The notes under the pieces are model-generated. The model saw only the letters and a program-made list of their open reading frames with translations. It made no database searches and was not told where the DNA came from. DNA of 16,723 nucleotides from Bacillota bacterium (GTDB taxonomy: Bacteria; Bacillota; Clostridia; Peptostreptococcales; Anaerovoracaceae): the NCBI GenBank assembly GCA_016280485.1, contig JAEEGU010000147.1:1-16723 (forward strand), written 5' to 3'. A program made the translations under genes and the position numbers. Below are positions 6,396 to 13,948 of this stretch, one piece after another (position 1 is the stretch's first letter; every line of letters begins with the position of its first letter).

Positions 6396-6445
6396 GACAC
6401 CTCATCCGGCACTAACGTGCCACCTTCCCCTCAAGGGGAAGGCTT
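6396..6445 (+). repeat. Dispersed two-hairpin repeat, copy 3 (after glpK)
   Basis: A 50-bp copy, five bases after the glpK stop codon: GGCAC-TAAC-GTGCC followed by CCTTCCCCT-CA-AGGGGAAGG and GCTT. It lacks the terminal T-run of copies 1 and 2. It is noncoding here and directly precedes the glpK terminator. Confidence 0.92.
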
Positions 6446-6457
6446 ACATTAATAAGA

Positions 6458-6484
6458 AGCGTCGGATTTACTCCGGCGCTTTTT
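6458..6484 (+). terminator. Intrinsic terminator after glpK
   Basis: A 9-bp stem AGCGTCGGA/TCCGGCGCT (one G-T pair) with loop TTTAC, followed by TTTT. It separates glpK from the heat-shock operon. Confidence 0.85.
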
Positions 6485-6512
6485 GAAAAACAAAAAATAT
6501 TTAAAAGAATTG

Positions 6513-6541
6513 TTGACATTGCTTGCAATGAGTGTTACATT
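6513..6541 (+). promoter_or_regulatory. Heat-shock operon promoter
   Basis: TTGACA (6513-6518), a 17-nt spacer and TACATT (6536-6541), a plausible sigma-A promoter with the start expected a few bases before CIRCE. TATAAA at 6541-6546 is a better-looking -10 but would be 22 nt from the -35. The spacer holds the palindrome ATTGC-TT-GCAAT (6518-6529), and a CIRCE-half-like GAGTGTTAC lies at 6530-6538. Confidence 0.65.
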
Positions 6542-6551
6542 ATAAATGTAG

Positions 6552-6578
6552 TTAGCACTCATATATGGTGAGTGCTAA
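6552..6578. promoter_or_regulatory. CIRCE operator (HrcA binding site)
   Basis: TTAGCACTC-N9-GAGTGCTAA, an exact match to the CIRCE consensus. HrcA dimers bind here and repress transcription; heat shock depletes active HrcA through competition for the GroE chaperonin. The site lies just downstream of the promoter, upstream of hrcA itself, so the operon is autoregulated. Confidence 0.97.
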
Positions 6579-6637
6579 CAAACTGCAGAGGCTGTAAAAG
6601 CTAGGCTGCACAAACCATAGATAAGGAGAGTGAGACA

Positions 6638-7672
6638 ATGGATATCAGCGAAAGACAACTTCGGATATTACAGGCAATCATATCGGATTTCATCAGCACC
6701 GGCGAACCGGTCGGCTCAAGATCACTTTCCAAAAACCATGACATCAATGTCAGCCCGGCGACCATCAGAAACGAGATGAGCGATCTCGAGGAAATGGGAT
6801 ACCTCACACATCCTCATACATCGGCGGGTCGTGTACCGAGCGACAAGGCTTATCGCCTCTACGTCGACGGAATGATGCAGAAATACGAGCTCCCGGAGGA
6901 AGAAAAGAAAATCATCAGCGCGAGACTTTCCGACGACTTCAACGAGTTCGAAAAGACAATCAAAAAGGCGGCGAGCCTGCTTTCGGAAATCACGAACCTC
7001 ACCTCGTTTGCCATCACACCGACTCAGAACGCAGATATGCTCAAATACATAAATGTGTTGCCGGTTGATGAGGAAACCGTGGTACTGATGATAGTATCGA
7101 GCAGCGGCCGCGTGACAAATACGGCGTTAAAGCTTAACTGCCCATACAATGAAGAAAACCTGGCTCTTCTTTCGAAGAACCTTACATACACCTTTAAGGG
7201 GAAAACAATCAGCGAGGCGCTGACAATCGATATCATCAATAACCTGCAGTCGGATATGCAGGCAATGAGCAAGCTGGCTGAAAACATCATGCCAAACTTT
7301 ATGAAGACGCTCGAAAACATGCTCGATGTCAACCTCTATATGGACGGACTCACAAACATCTTCAACATTCCTGAGTTCAACGACATCGACAGGGCAAAGA
7401 CGTTCCTCGAGATGCTCAACAACAAAGAGGACCTCACAAAGGTTCTCGTAAGCCGCGAAAACGGTACAATCATTACAATAGGTAACGAAAACTCAAAGGA
7501 CATTATGCCTGATTGCAGTATGATTACCGCCACCTACGAAATTGACGGCAAGCTCATCGGAAAAATCGGCGTAATCGGTCCTACAAGAATGAAATACGAC
7601 GAGGTCACTTCCGTAATTGAATACATGACGGAAAACCTCAACAATACATTCAAACTTAGCGGAGGAGAATAA
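6638..7672 (+). CDS. hrcA: Heat-inducible transcription repressor HrcA
   Basis: Repressor of class I heat-shock genes, 344 residues, the usual family length. An N-terminal winged helix carries ERQLRILQAIISDFISTGEPVG, SPATIRNEMSDLEEMGYL and the THPHTSAGRVPSDKAYR wing; the middle and C-terminal part is the GAF-like dimerisation region. The start is ATG at 6638 with AAGGAG 9 nt upstream. It is the first gene of hrcA-grpE-dnaK-dnaJ and lies 59 nt after its own CIRCE site. The stop is followed after 2 nt by grpE, implying coupled translation. Confidence 0.98.
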   Translation: MDISERQLRILQAIISDFISTGEPVGSRSLSKNHDINVSPATIRNEMSDLEEMGYLTHPHTSAGRVPSDKAYRLYVDGMMQKYELPEEEKKIISARLSDDFNEFEKTIKKAASLLSEITNLTSFAITPTQNADMLKYINVLPVDEETVVLMIVSSSGRVTNTALKLNCPYNEENLALLSKNLTYTFKGKTISEALTIDIINNLQSDMQAMSKLAENIMPNFMKTLENMLDVNLYMDGLTNIFNIPEFNDIDRAKTFLEMLNNKEDLTKVLVSRENGTIITIGNENSKDIMPDCSMITATYEIDGKLIGKIGVIGPTRMKYDEVTSVIEYMTENLNNTFKLSGGE

Positions 7673-7674
7673 AC

Positions 7675-8331
7675 ATGGCGAGAAAGAAAAGCACCGCAAA
7701 GGCACAGGCAAAAGGGGAGCCTATAGTCGGTGCAGACGATAAAATTGAAAGAACCATCGATTTCGGCGATGCCGAGAGCAGCAAGGCAGCGGCGGCACGT
7801 GAGGCTGACTGGAGCGAAAACGTAGGCGGCGGCGCACAGCCCGGGGCTTACACCGAAGACGAGCCGGAGGCTTCGCAAGGCGAAGCTACGAAGCAGACAA
7901 CCGGCAGCGAAGGCGGCGAAACGGTGGACAGCGAAAAGTACTTACGCCTGATGGCAGAGTTTCAGAACTACAAGCGCCGCACGGAAAAGGAAAAGAGCGA
8001 TCTTTTCAAATATGCTTCGGAAAAGCTCGTCGTGCAGCTTGTTGAGATTCTGGACAATTTCGACCGCGCGCTCAATCAAAGCGGCACCGGCGGCGAGGCC
8101 TTTACGGCAGGCATGGAACTGATATTCAAACAGCTGACGGACGTTCTCGAGAAAAACGGCGTCGAGGAAATCAAAGCTCTCGGCGAGGATTTCGACCCGA
8201 ACTTCCACAACGCTGTTATGATGGAGGATACTGACAAATACGAAAGCGGAAAGGTCAGCGATGTTCTCCAAAAGGGATATATATTAAATGGCAAGGTCGT
8301 AAGACCGAGCATGGTTAAGGTTGCGAACTAA
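7675..8331 (+). CDS. grpE: Nucleotide exchange factor GrpE
   Basis: Exchange factor that releases ADP from DnaK. 218 residues. The first 80 or so are low-complexity, acidic and Ala/Gly/Glu-rich, as is common and poorly conserved in GrpE. The core begins around residue 89 with YLRLMAEFQNYKRRTEKEK (long dimerising helix), continues with LVEILDNFDRAL, and ends in the beta-wing: GEDFDPNFHNAVM and VLQKGYILNGKVVRPSMVKV. The ribosome site GGAGGAG (7661-7667) lies inside the end of hrcA. A 65-nt gap follows before dnaK, containing a CTAAAC/GTTTAG inverted repeat (8349-8354, 8372-8377) but no terminator. Confidence 0.97.
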   Translation: MARKKSTAKAQAKGEPIVGADDKIERTIDFGDAESSKAAAAREADWSENVGGGAQPGAYTEDEPEASQGEATKQTTGSEGGETVDSEKYLRLMAEFQNYKRRTEKEKSDLFKYASEKLVVQLVEILDNFDRALNQSGTGGEAFTAGMELIFKQLTDVLEKNGVEEIKALGEDFDPNFHNAVMMEDTDKYESGKVSDVLQKGYILNGKVVRPSMVKVAN

Positions 8332-8396
8332 AGGGGAAAGGGATTAACCTAAACCGTAAAAAACGCAAAATGTTTAGATAAAGAAAGGAAAAGAAA

Positions 8397-10283
8397 ATGG
8401 GAAAGATCATAGGTATTGACCTTGGTACAACTAACAGCTGCGTATCCGTTTACGAAGGCGGCGAACCTGTTGTTATTACAAATGCCGAGGGTAACAGAAC
8501 TACTCCATCCGTAGTAGGTTTTACAAAGAACGGAGAGAGACTTGTTGGTGAAACCGCAAAGAGGCAGGCTATCACCAATCCTGACAGAACAATCGCATCC
8601 ATCAAGAGACATATGGGTTCAACCTATACTGTTGAAATCGATGGCAAAAAGTACACACCGCAGGACATTTCCGCAATGATCCTTGCAAAGTTAAAGGCTG
8701 ATGCTGAGGCATATCTCGGTGAAAAGGTAACAGAGGCTGTTATCACAGTTCCTGCTTACTTCTCCGATGCTCAGAAGCAGGCAACAAAGGATGCCGGCAA
8801 GATTGCAGGCCTTGATGTTAAGAGAATCATCAACGAGCCTACTGCTGCATCACTTGCATACGGACTTGACAAGGATGAGTCTTCACACAAGATTCTGGTT
8901 TACGACCTGGGCGGCGGTACATTCGATGTATCCGTACTTGAGCTCGGAGACGGCGTATTCGAGGTTCTCGCAACAAACGGCGATACAAAGCTCGGCGGCG
9001 ACGATTTCGATGAAGCGCTCATGGAATTCATGGCAGACTCCTTCCAGAAGGAAAACAACATTGACCTTCGCAAGGACAACATGGCTATGCAGAGATTAAA
9101 GGAAGCTGCAGAAAAGGCAAAGAAGGAGCTTTCTTCCGCACAGACCACAAACGTTAACCTGCCGTTCATCACAGTTAACGAAGCAGGTCCTCTGCACCTT
9201 AATATGGACATCACAAGAGCAAAGTTCGATCAGCTGACAGCTCACCTTGTTGAAAGAACAATCGAGCCTATGAAAAAGGCTATGGCAGACGCAGGCGTAA
9301 CAAACAGCGATATCGCAAAGGTTATCTTAGTCGGCGGTTCTACAAGAATTCCTGCAGTTCAGGAAGCTGTAAAGAAGATTACAGGCAAGGATCCGTTCAA
9401 GGGCATCAACCCTGATGAATGCGTATCCGTAGGTGCTGCAATTCAGGGCGCTGTACTTGGCGGCGACGAGGAACTTAATGTACTGCTCCTCGATGTAACT
9501 CCGCTTTCACTTTCAATCGAAACTCTCGGTGGCGTAGCTACAAAGCTCATCGAAAGAAATACAACAATTCCTACAAAGAAGAGCCAGATCTTCTCGACTG
9601 CAGCAGACAACCAGACAGCTGTAGACATCCATGTAATGCAGGGTGAAAGAGAAATGGCAGCCGGCAACATCACGCTCGGACGCTTCCAGTTAACAGGTAT
9701 TCCACCTGCACCACGCGGAGTTCCTCAGATTGAGGTTACATTCGATATCGATGCAAACGGTATCGTAAACGTATCCACAAAGGATATGGGTACAGGCAAG
9801 AGCCAGAACATCACAATCACAGGCAACACTCACCTTTCCGAGGATGAAATCAACGCAAAGGTAAAGGAAGCTGAGCAGTACGCTGCTGAGGATAAAAAGA
9901 ACAAGGAAAATGCCGAAATCAGAAACCGTGCAGAGACTCTTGTTTACGAGACAGAAAAGTCTCTCAAGGAGCTCGAGGGCACTCTGACCGAGGAAGAAAA
10001 GTCCCGCATCAACGGATGCAAGGACGAGCTTTCCGCAGCACTCCAGCAGAACGATTCCAATATCATCAAGGAAAAGACAGAAAAGCTTACAGAGGAATTC
10101 CACACAATTTCCGAGAAGCTCTATCAGAAGGCTCAGGAAGCACAGGCAGGCGCAGGTGCAGGCATGGGCGGCGGTATGGGTCCGGACATGGGTGCAAACC
10201 CACAGCCTGAAGAAAACGCAGGCCCTGAAAACGTTGTGGATGCTGACTTTGAGGTCGTTGACGACGACAAAGAAGAAAAGTAA
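8397..10283 (+). CDS. dnaK: Chaperone protein DnaK (Hsp70)
   Basis: ATP-dependent Hsp70 chaperone, 628 residues. Signatures: GIDLGTTNSCVSV at the N-terminus, VYDLGGGTFDVS (168-179) and VGGSTRIPAVQ (from about 312), then the substrate-binding domain with TPLSLSIETLGG and a helical lid. The tail is Gly/Met-rich, ending in acidic VVDADFEVVDDD. AAAGGA at 8384-8389 supports ATG at 8397. Its codon use (AGA for Arg, GCA for Ala, ACA for Thr) is more uniform than in hrcA or grpE and resembles bcd at the window end, in keeping with high expression. It works with GrpE and DnaJ encoded on either side. Confidence 0.99.
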   Translation: MGKIIGIDLGTTNSCVSVYEGGEPVVITNAEGNRTTPSVVGFTKNGERLVGETAKRQAITNPDRTIASIKRHMGSTYTVEIDGKKYTPQDISAMILAKLKADAEAYLGEKVTEAVITVPAYFSDAQKQATKDAGKIAGLDVKRIINEPTAASLAYGLDKDESSHKILVYDLGGGTFDVSVLELGDGVFEVLATNGDTKLGGDDFDEALMEFMADSFQKENNIDLRKDNMAMQRLKEAAEKAKKELSSAQTTNVNLPFITVNEAGPLHLNMDITRAKFDQLTAHLVERTIEPMKKAMADAGVTNSDIAKVILVGGSTRIPAVQEAVKKITGKDPFKGINPDECVSVGAAIQGAVLGGDEELNVLLLDVTPLSLSIETLGGVATKLIERNTTIPTKKSQIFSTAADNQTAVDIHVMQGEREMAAGNITLGRFQLTGIPPAPRGVPQIEVTFDIDANGIVNVSTKDMGTGKSQNITITGNTHLSEDEINAKVKEAEQYAAEDKKNKENAEIRNRAETLVYETEKSLKELEGTLTEEEKSRINGCKDELSAALQQNDSNIIKEKTEKLTEEFHTISEKLYQKAQEAQAGAGAGMGGGMGPDMGANPQPEENAGPENVVDADFEVVDDDKEEK

Positions 10284-10315
10284 TCTTCGATAAAATTTGA
10301 CAGAAAGTAAGACTG

Positions 10316-10345
10316 AATCCCCCGTGGCAATCGCACCGGGGGATT
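10316..10345 (+). other. Hairpin between dnaK and dnaJ
   Basis: A perfect 9-bp stem AATCCCCCG/CGGGGGATT with a 12-nt loop, ending 1 nt before the dnaJ ribosome site GGAGG (10347-10351). No T-run follows, so it is not an ordinary terminator. It could protect the dnaK mRNA 3' end after processing, or tune dnaJ translation. Confidence 0.7.
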
Positions 10346-10358
10346 TGGAGGTATAAAA

Positions 10359-11510
10359 ATGGCAGAAAACAAAAGGGATTACTATGAAGTCCTGGGCCTT
10401 CAAAAAGGAGCCGGAGATGATGAAATCAAGAAAGCCTTCAGAAAGCTTGCTATGAAGTATCATCCGGACAAAAACCCCGGAGACAAGGAAGCCGAAGAAA
10501 AGTTCAAAGAGGTAAACGAAGCTTACAGCGTCCTGTCTGATCCGGACAAAAAGGACAAATATGATCGCTTCGGTTTTGCGGGCGTTGATCCAAACGCAGG
10601 CTTTGGCGGAGGAAATCCGTTCGGCGGCGGCTTTGGCGGCTTTGAGGACATTTTCGACATGTTCGGCGGCATGTTTGGTGGCGGCGGTGGCTTTTCATCG
10701 TCTTCGCGCAGACGTAACGGCCCGATGAAGGGAAAGGACCTCCAGAAGGCTATCGAAATCACCTTCGAGGAAGCGGCCTTTGGCGCAAAAAAGAAAATAA
10801 AGATGAACAAATATGTGGAGTGTGAGGATTGCCACGGCAGCGGAGCTGCTCCGGGCACCGAAAAGAAGACCTGCCCGCACTGTAACGGTACAGGCCAGAC
10901 CACTACCACACAGAAGACTCCTTTCGGAGCGTTTAAGAGCGTTCAGCCATGCCAGAACTGCGGCGGAACGGGCCGGATTATCGAAAAGCCTTGTCCGACA
11001 TGTGGCGGCACGGGAAGAGTGAAAAAGGAAGTCATCATATCCGTCGATATCCCTGCGGGCGTTGATAACGACAGCGTAATTTCACTTCGCGGTCAGGGCG
11101 GTCCGGGAGTAAACGGCGGTCCTGCGGGCGACCTTTACATCGTAATCAGCGTTAAACCGCACAAGCTCTTCAAACGCCACGGACAGGATCTTTACCTTGA
11201 GATTCCTATCAGCTTTGCGCAGGCGGCACTCGGTGACGAGATTGTGGTGCCTACGTTAAAGGAAAAGGTTTCATACAAGGTTCCTGCCGGCACCCAACCG
11301 GGTACGACCTTCAGACTCAAGGGCAAAGGAATTGTCGGCGTAAACAACGGCCGCATGGGCGACCTTTATGTGACGGTGAATGTCGAGATTCCGACAAAGC
11401 TTTCATCAAAGCAGAAAAAGGCAATTGAGAACATGAACAAAGAGGTCGACATAGATTGTTATCAAAACAAAAAGAGCTTTGCCGACATGATAAAGGATCT
11501 TTTCAAGTAA
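10359..11510 (+). CDS. dnaJ: Chaperone protein DnaJ (Hsp40)
   Basis: Type I J-protein that delivers substrates to DnaK and stimulates its ATPase; 383 residues. J-domain with HPD at 35-37, a Gly/Phe-rich linker (about 75-115), the cysteine-rich zinc domain with four CxxCxGxG repeats (starting at C155, C172, C198 and C212), and the C-terminal substrate-binding domains ending LFK. GGAGG 7 nt upstream of ATG 10359. It is the last gene of the heat-shock operon; a terminator follows. Confidence 0.98.
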   Translation: MAENKRDYYEVLGLQKGAGDDEIKKAFRKLAMKYHPDKNPGDKEAEEKFKEVNEAYSVLSDPDKKDKYDRFGFAGVDPNAGFGGGNPFGGGFGGFEDIFDMFGGMFGGGGGFSSSSRRRNGPMKGKDLQKAIEITFEEAAFGAKKKIKMNKYVECEDCHGSGAAPGTEKKTCPHCNGTGQTTTTQKTPFGAFKSVQPCQNCGGTGRIIEKPCPTCGGTGRVKKEVIISVDIPAGVDNDSVISLRGQGGPGVNGGPAGDLYIVISVKPHKLFKRHGQDLYLEIPISFAQAALGDEIVVPTLKEKVSYKVPAGTQPGTTFRLKGKGIVGVNNGRMGDLYVTVNVEIPTKLSSKQKKAIENMNKEVDIDCYQNKKSFADMIKDLFK

Positions 11511-11523
11511 TATGACGTGAATC

Positions 11524-11557
11524 AAGGCAAATCAGTGGAAACATTGATTTGCCTTTT
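11524..11557 (+). terminator. Terminator of the heat-shock operon
   Basis: A perfect 11-bp stem AAGGCAAATCA/TGATTTGCCTT with a 10-nt loop, followed by a short T-tract (TT, then C). The stem is strong and the T-run weak. A possible -10 (TAAAAT, 11577-11582) for the following genes lies just downstream, without a clear -35. Confidence 0.75.
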
Positions 11558-11618
11558 CATATTGTTTGAATTGTGTTAAAATATAGAGCGAAAGTACAGG
11601 TGAAAGGAGGATGGCCCT

Positions 11619-12803
11619 TTGAGATTTGCGTGGTATCTTGAAGTAAACGCTGTCAGTGTGGCATTGCTGCTACTTATTTTACATAGAGTTATTTCGAATT
11701 TCAAAGAATTCAAGGACAGGCTTTACGGATACACTTGCGCCTATGGAATTATAATGGCGATAGGTGACGTTTACTGGATTTCTGTAGACCTCGGCTATTT
11801 TGAAAACCACATTGTGCTTCACCAATATGCGGCAAATCTTATTTGGCTTTTGGGACTGGATGCCGCCGCATTCTTCTGGTTCCTTTTCTGCGAGGTGCTT
11901 TCGGGCGTTAAGTGGACAAAGTCGAGGAAATGCATCATAATCAGTAATCTTCCGGCTAACATAAACGTGCTTTTGGCGTTAACCAGCATAAAAACCGGCT
12001 GGCTTTTCAATATTGCAGAGGACGGAAGCTATTCGCGCGGTCCTCTTATCTATGTTTACTTTATAATATGCGTTTTATACCTGCTGTATCCGACTGTGCA
12101 CGGAATTATCATGCTGCGCACAGAGCCGTCATACAGGAAAAGAGGCTACATTGCCGCGATAATTTCGTATCCTTTGATGCCGCTCATTTGCGGGTCCGTT
12201 CAAATGGTACATCCGGGAATGCCGCTGATTACGATTGCTTGTGCCTTTTCACTGATGATTTGCTTTGCGGCGCTGCGCTCTTATGATGTCGAAACAGATG
12301 CGTTAACCGGTCTAAAGAACAAAAACGGCATGCTTTACGTGATAGAATCAGACATCTTTAGGCTAAAGCACAAAAACGCTGCAGGCGGAACAAAGCAGGT
12401 AGCTCTCTTGCTCGTAGATATTGACAGACTCTCCAGAATCAACAGAGAGTTCGGACGTACGGAGGGTGACGGTTTAATCATAAAGATGAAAGAAGTTTTG
12501 GAAGAGGCGCTTTCTGACTATTCGTGCACGATTTCACGCTTTAACGGTGACTGCTTCGGCATTGTTACCAATGTCGTTTATGTAGGCGAGTTGAACGAGA
12601 TGAAGGCTTCTATCATAAAGAAGCTAAGCGAATATAACGCTCAGCCGAATCTGAGATATACTGTAAGCATTGCCACGGGACAGGCCGTATATCTTCCGGA
12701 TATGAAGGGAAATCCGATGGCACTCCTTTCGGCTGCCGAAAAAGACCTAAAGGAAAACAAGGGTAACGACAGGCAGCATATCAGGAGAGGGGGGATAGCA
12801 TGA
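11619..12803 (+). CDS. 7TM membrane protein with degenerate GGDEF domain
   Basis: 394 residues. The N-terminal half has about seven hydrophobic helices (near 8-25, 36-56, 67-95, 105-125, 139-165, 174-195 and 201-221), followed by a GGDEF-family domain from DALTGLKNKN (227). The metal-site DID and the IN...FG...GD pattern are kept, but the signature reads RFNGDCF (NGDCF at 309-313): the acidic residue of GGDEF is Cys and the first Gly is Asn, so diguanylate cyclase activity is doubtful. No RxxD inhibitory site is seen. The start is TTG at 11619 with AAAGGAGG 8 nt upstream; the ATG at 11611 is out of frame and stops at once. The opening FAWYLEVN aligns with FGWNLEVD of the next gene, supporting this start. 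It overlaps the next gene by 4 nt. Probably a membrane sensor or nucleotide-binding receptor. Confidence 0.85.
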   Translation: MRFAWYLEVNAVSVALLLLILHRVISNFKEFKDRLYGYTCAYGIIMAIGDVYWISVDLGYFENHIVLHQYAANLIWLLGLDAAAFFWFLFCEVLSGVKWTKSRKCIIISNLPANINVLLALTSIKTGWLFNIAEDGSYSRGPLIYVYFIICVLYLLYPTVHGIIMLRTEPSYRKRGYIAAIISYPLMPLICGSVQMVHPGMPLITIACAFSLMICFAALRSYDVETDALTGLKNKNGMLYVIESDIFRLKHKNAAGGTKQVALLLVDIDRLSRINREFGRTEGDGLIIKMKEVLEEALSDYSCTISRFNGDCFGIVTNVVYVGELNEMKASIIKKLSEYNAQPNLRYTVSIATGQAVYLPDMKGNPMALLSAAEKDLKENKGNDRQHIRRGGIA

Positions 12804-13948
12804 CGAATTTCGGCTGGAATCTCGAAGTCGACATCATGATACTCATGATAACCTCCTTCATTGCGACAAGGAGCCTGGTAAGCAATAATATTTATTCAAT
12901 CGACAGGCTGTTCCGTATTGTTATTTATTTCGACATGGCACTTGCCGTAACCGATCTCATGTGGTCGGCAATTGCAAACGGAATTTGGGTTGTTCCGCTG
13001 TGGGTGGCTTATGCGGTGAATGTGGCTTATCTTTGGGTGCTCGCGATGGTGGGCTTTAGTTGGTTCATCTATTCCGAAGCGATTATGGAAATGAAGTGGA
13101 CCAAGATAGGAATCTATTTTGTTCTGTTTTCGATTCCGGAGCTTGTGCTCTTGATTTTGCTGATTATGTCTTATTGGACGGGCATAATATTCAGTGTCGG
13201 ACCGGATTTCACTTACCACCGCGGACCACTGCTTCTGTTCGCAACCGCCGTGGATATCACATATCCGGCAGTGACCACTATCCGCGCACTGGCAAGGTCA
13301 TTCAAGAATAAATACTATATCCACCGCCGTGAGTACAGAAATATGGCGTCGTTTGTACTATTCCCTACGATTGGAGCGGGGCTTTTGGCGCTCGATCCAA
13401 ATGCGCCGTATATGGCAAGCGGTATCATGCTGGCACTGGTATTCACCTTTTTCGGCAGAGAAGAGACCGTCATTCAGTCCGACCCGCTGACCGGAATGCC
13501 GAACCGCAGAAAGCTGTATCCTTATGTGGAAAAAATCATCGAACGTCATGAAGGCTTTTCAACAAAGGATTTGTATTTTATCCTGATTGAAATAACCAAC
13601 CTAAAGGAAATACGTTCTCGATATGGCAATGTCGAGGCTGACAACGCGGTTATGATGCTGGCGGAGGTTGTGGAGAGCCTTTGCGAGGAATACAGCGCTT
13701 ACGGCACGCGTTACAGCGACAACCGATTCGGTATAGCCTTTGAAACGCCGGAGCCTGACGAGATTAACTCTCTTATGAAAAAAATAGAAATGCTGCTTGC
13801 GGAGTCCGAAGAGGAGAATCTGCAATACAGCATTGAATTCAAATATGGTTATGCGCGGTACGATACCGTGATTATGGATTCCGTAAAATCTCTCGTAGAG
13901 GTTGCGGAGAATCGACTCAGAGGTCGCGAATATAGTCAAGATCAATAA
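12800..13948 (+). CDS. 7TM membrane protein with strongly degenerate GGDEF domain (paralogue of the preceding gene)
   Basis: 382 residues with the same architecture as its upstream neighbour: matching N-terminus FGWNLEVD, about seven membrane helices to residue 220, a kWTK motif after helix 3, a YHRGPLL loop like SRGPLIY, and a GGDEF-type domain from DPLTGMPNR (228). The active site is lost: the metal-binding DxD is EIT, and the signature reads RYSDNRF (SDNRF at 306-310). The ATG overlaps the upstream stop (ATGA at 12800-12803), with GGAGAGGGGGG-like purines in front, so translation is coupled. The last 32 bp overlap the 3' end of the minus-strand gene. Likely partners: the two proteins may form a heterodimer or sense related signals. 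Confidence 0.85.
   Translation: MTNFGWNLEVDIMILMITSFIATRSLVSNNIYSIDRLFRIVIYFDMALAVTDLMWSAIANGIWVVPLWVAYAVNVAYLWVLAMVGFSWFIYSEAIMEMKWTKIGIYFVLFSIPELVLLILLIMSYWTGIIFSVGPDFTYHRGPLLLFATAVDITYPAVTTIRALARSFKNKYYIHRREYRNMASFVLFPTIGAGLLALDPNAPYMASGIMLALVFTFFGREETVIQSDPLTGMPNRRKLYPYVEKIIERHEGFSTKDLYFILIEITNLKEIRSRYGNVEADNAVMMLAEVVESLCEEYSAYGTRYSDNRFGIAFETPEPDEINSLMKKIEMLLAESEEENLQYSIEFKYGYARYDTVIMDSVKSLVEVAENRLRGREYSQDQ

Noticed and set aside
10297..10302. TTGACA as an internal dnaJ promoter
   Set aside because: No -10-like hexamer at 16-18 nt; that position is the C-rich hairpin arm.
9690..10463. 257-codon minus-strand open frame across the dnaK 3' end
   Set aside because: It is a shadow of the strongly biased dnaK codons (rich in Leu, Phe and Cys with repetitive runs), and it crosses the dnaK-dnaJ junction.
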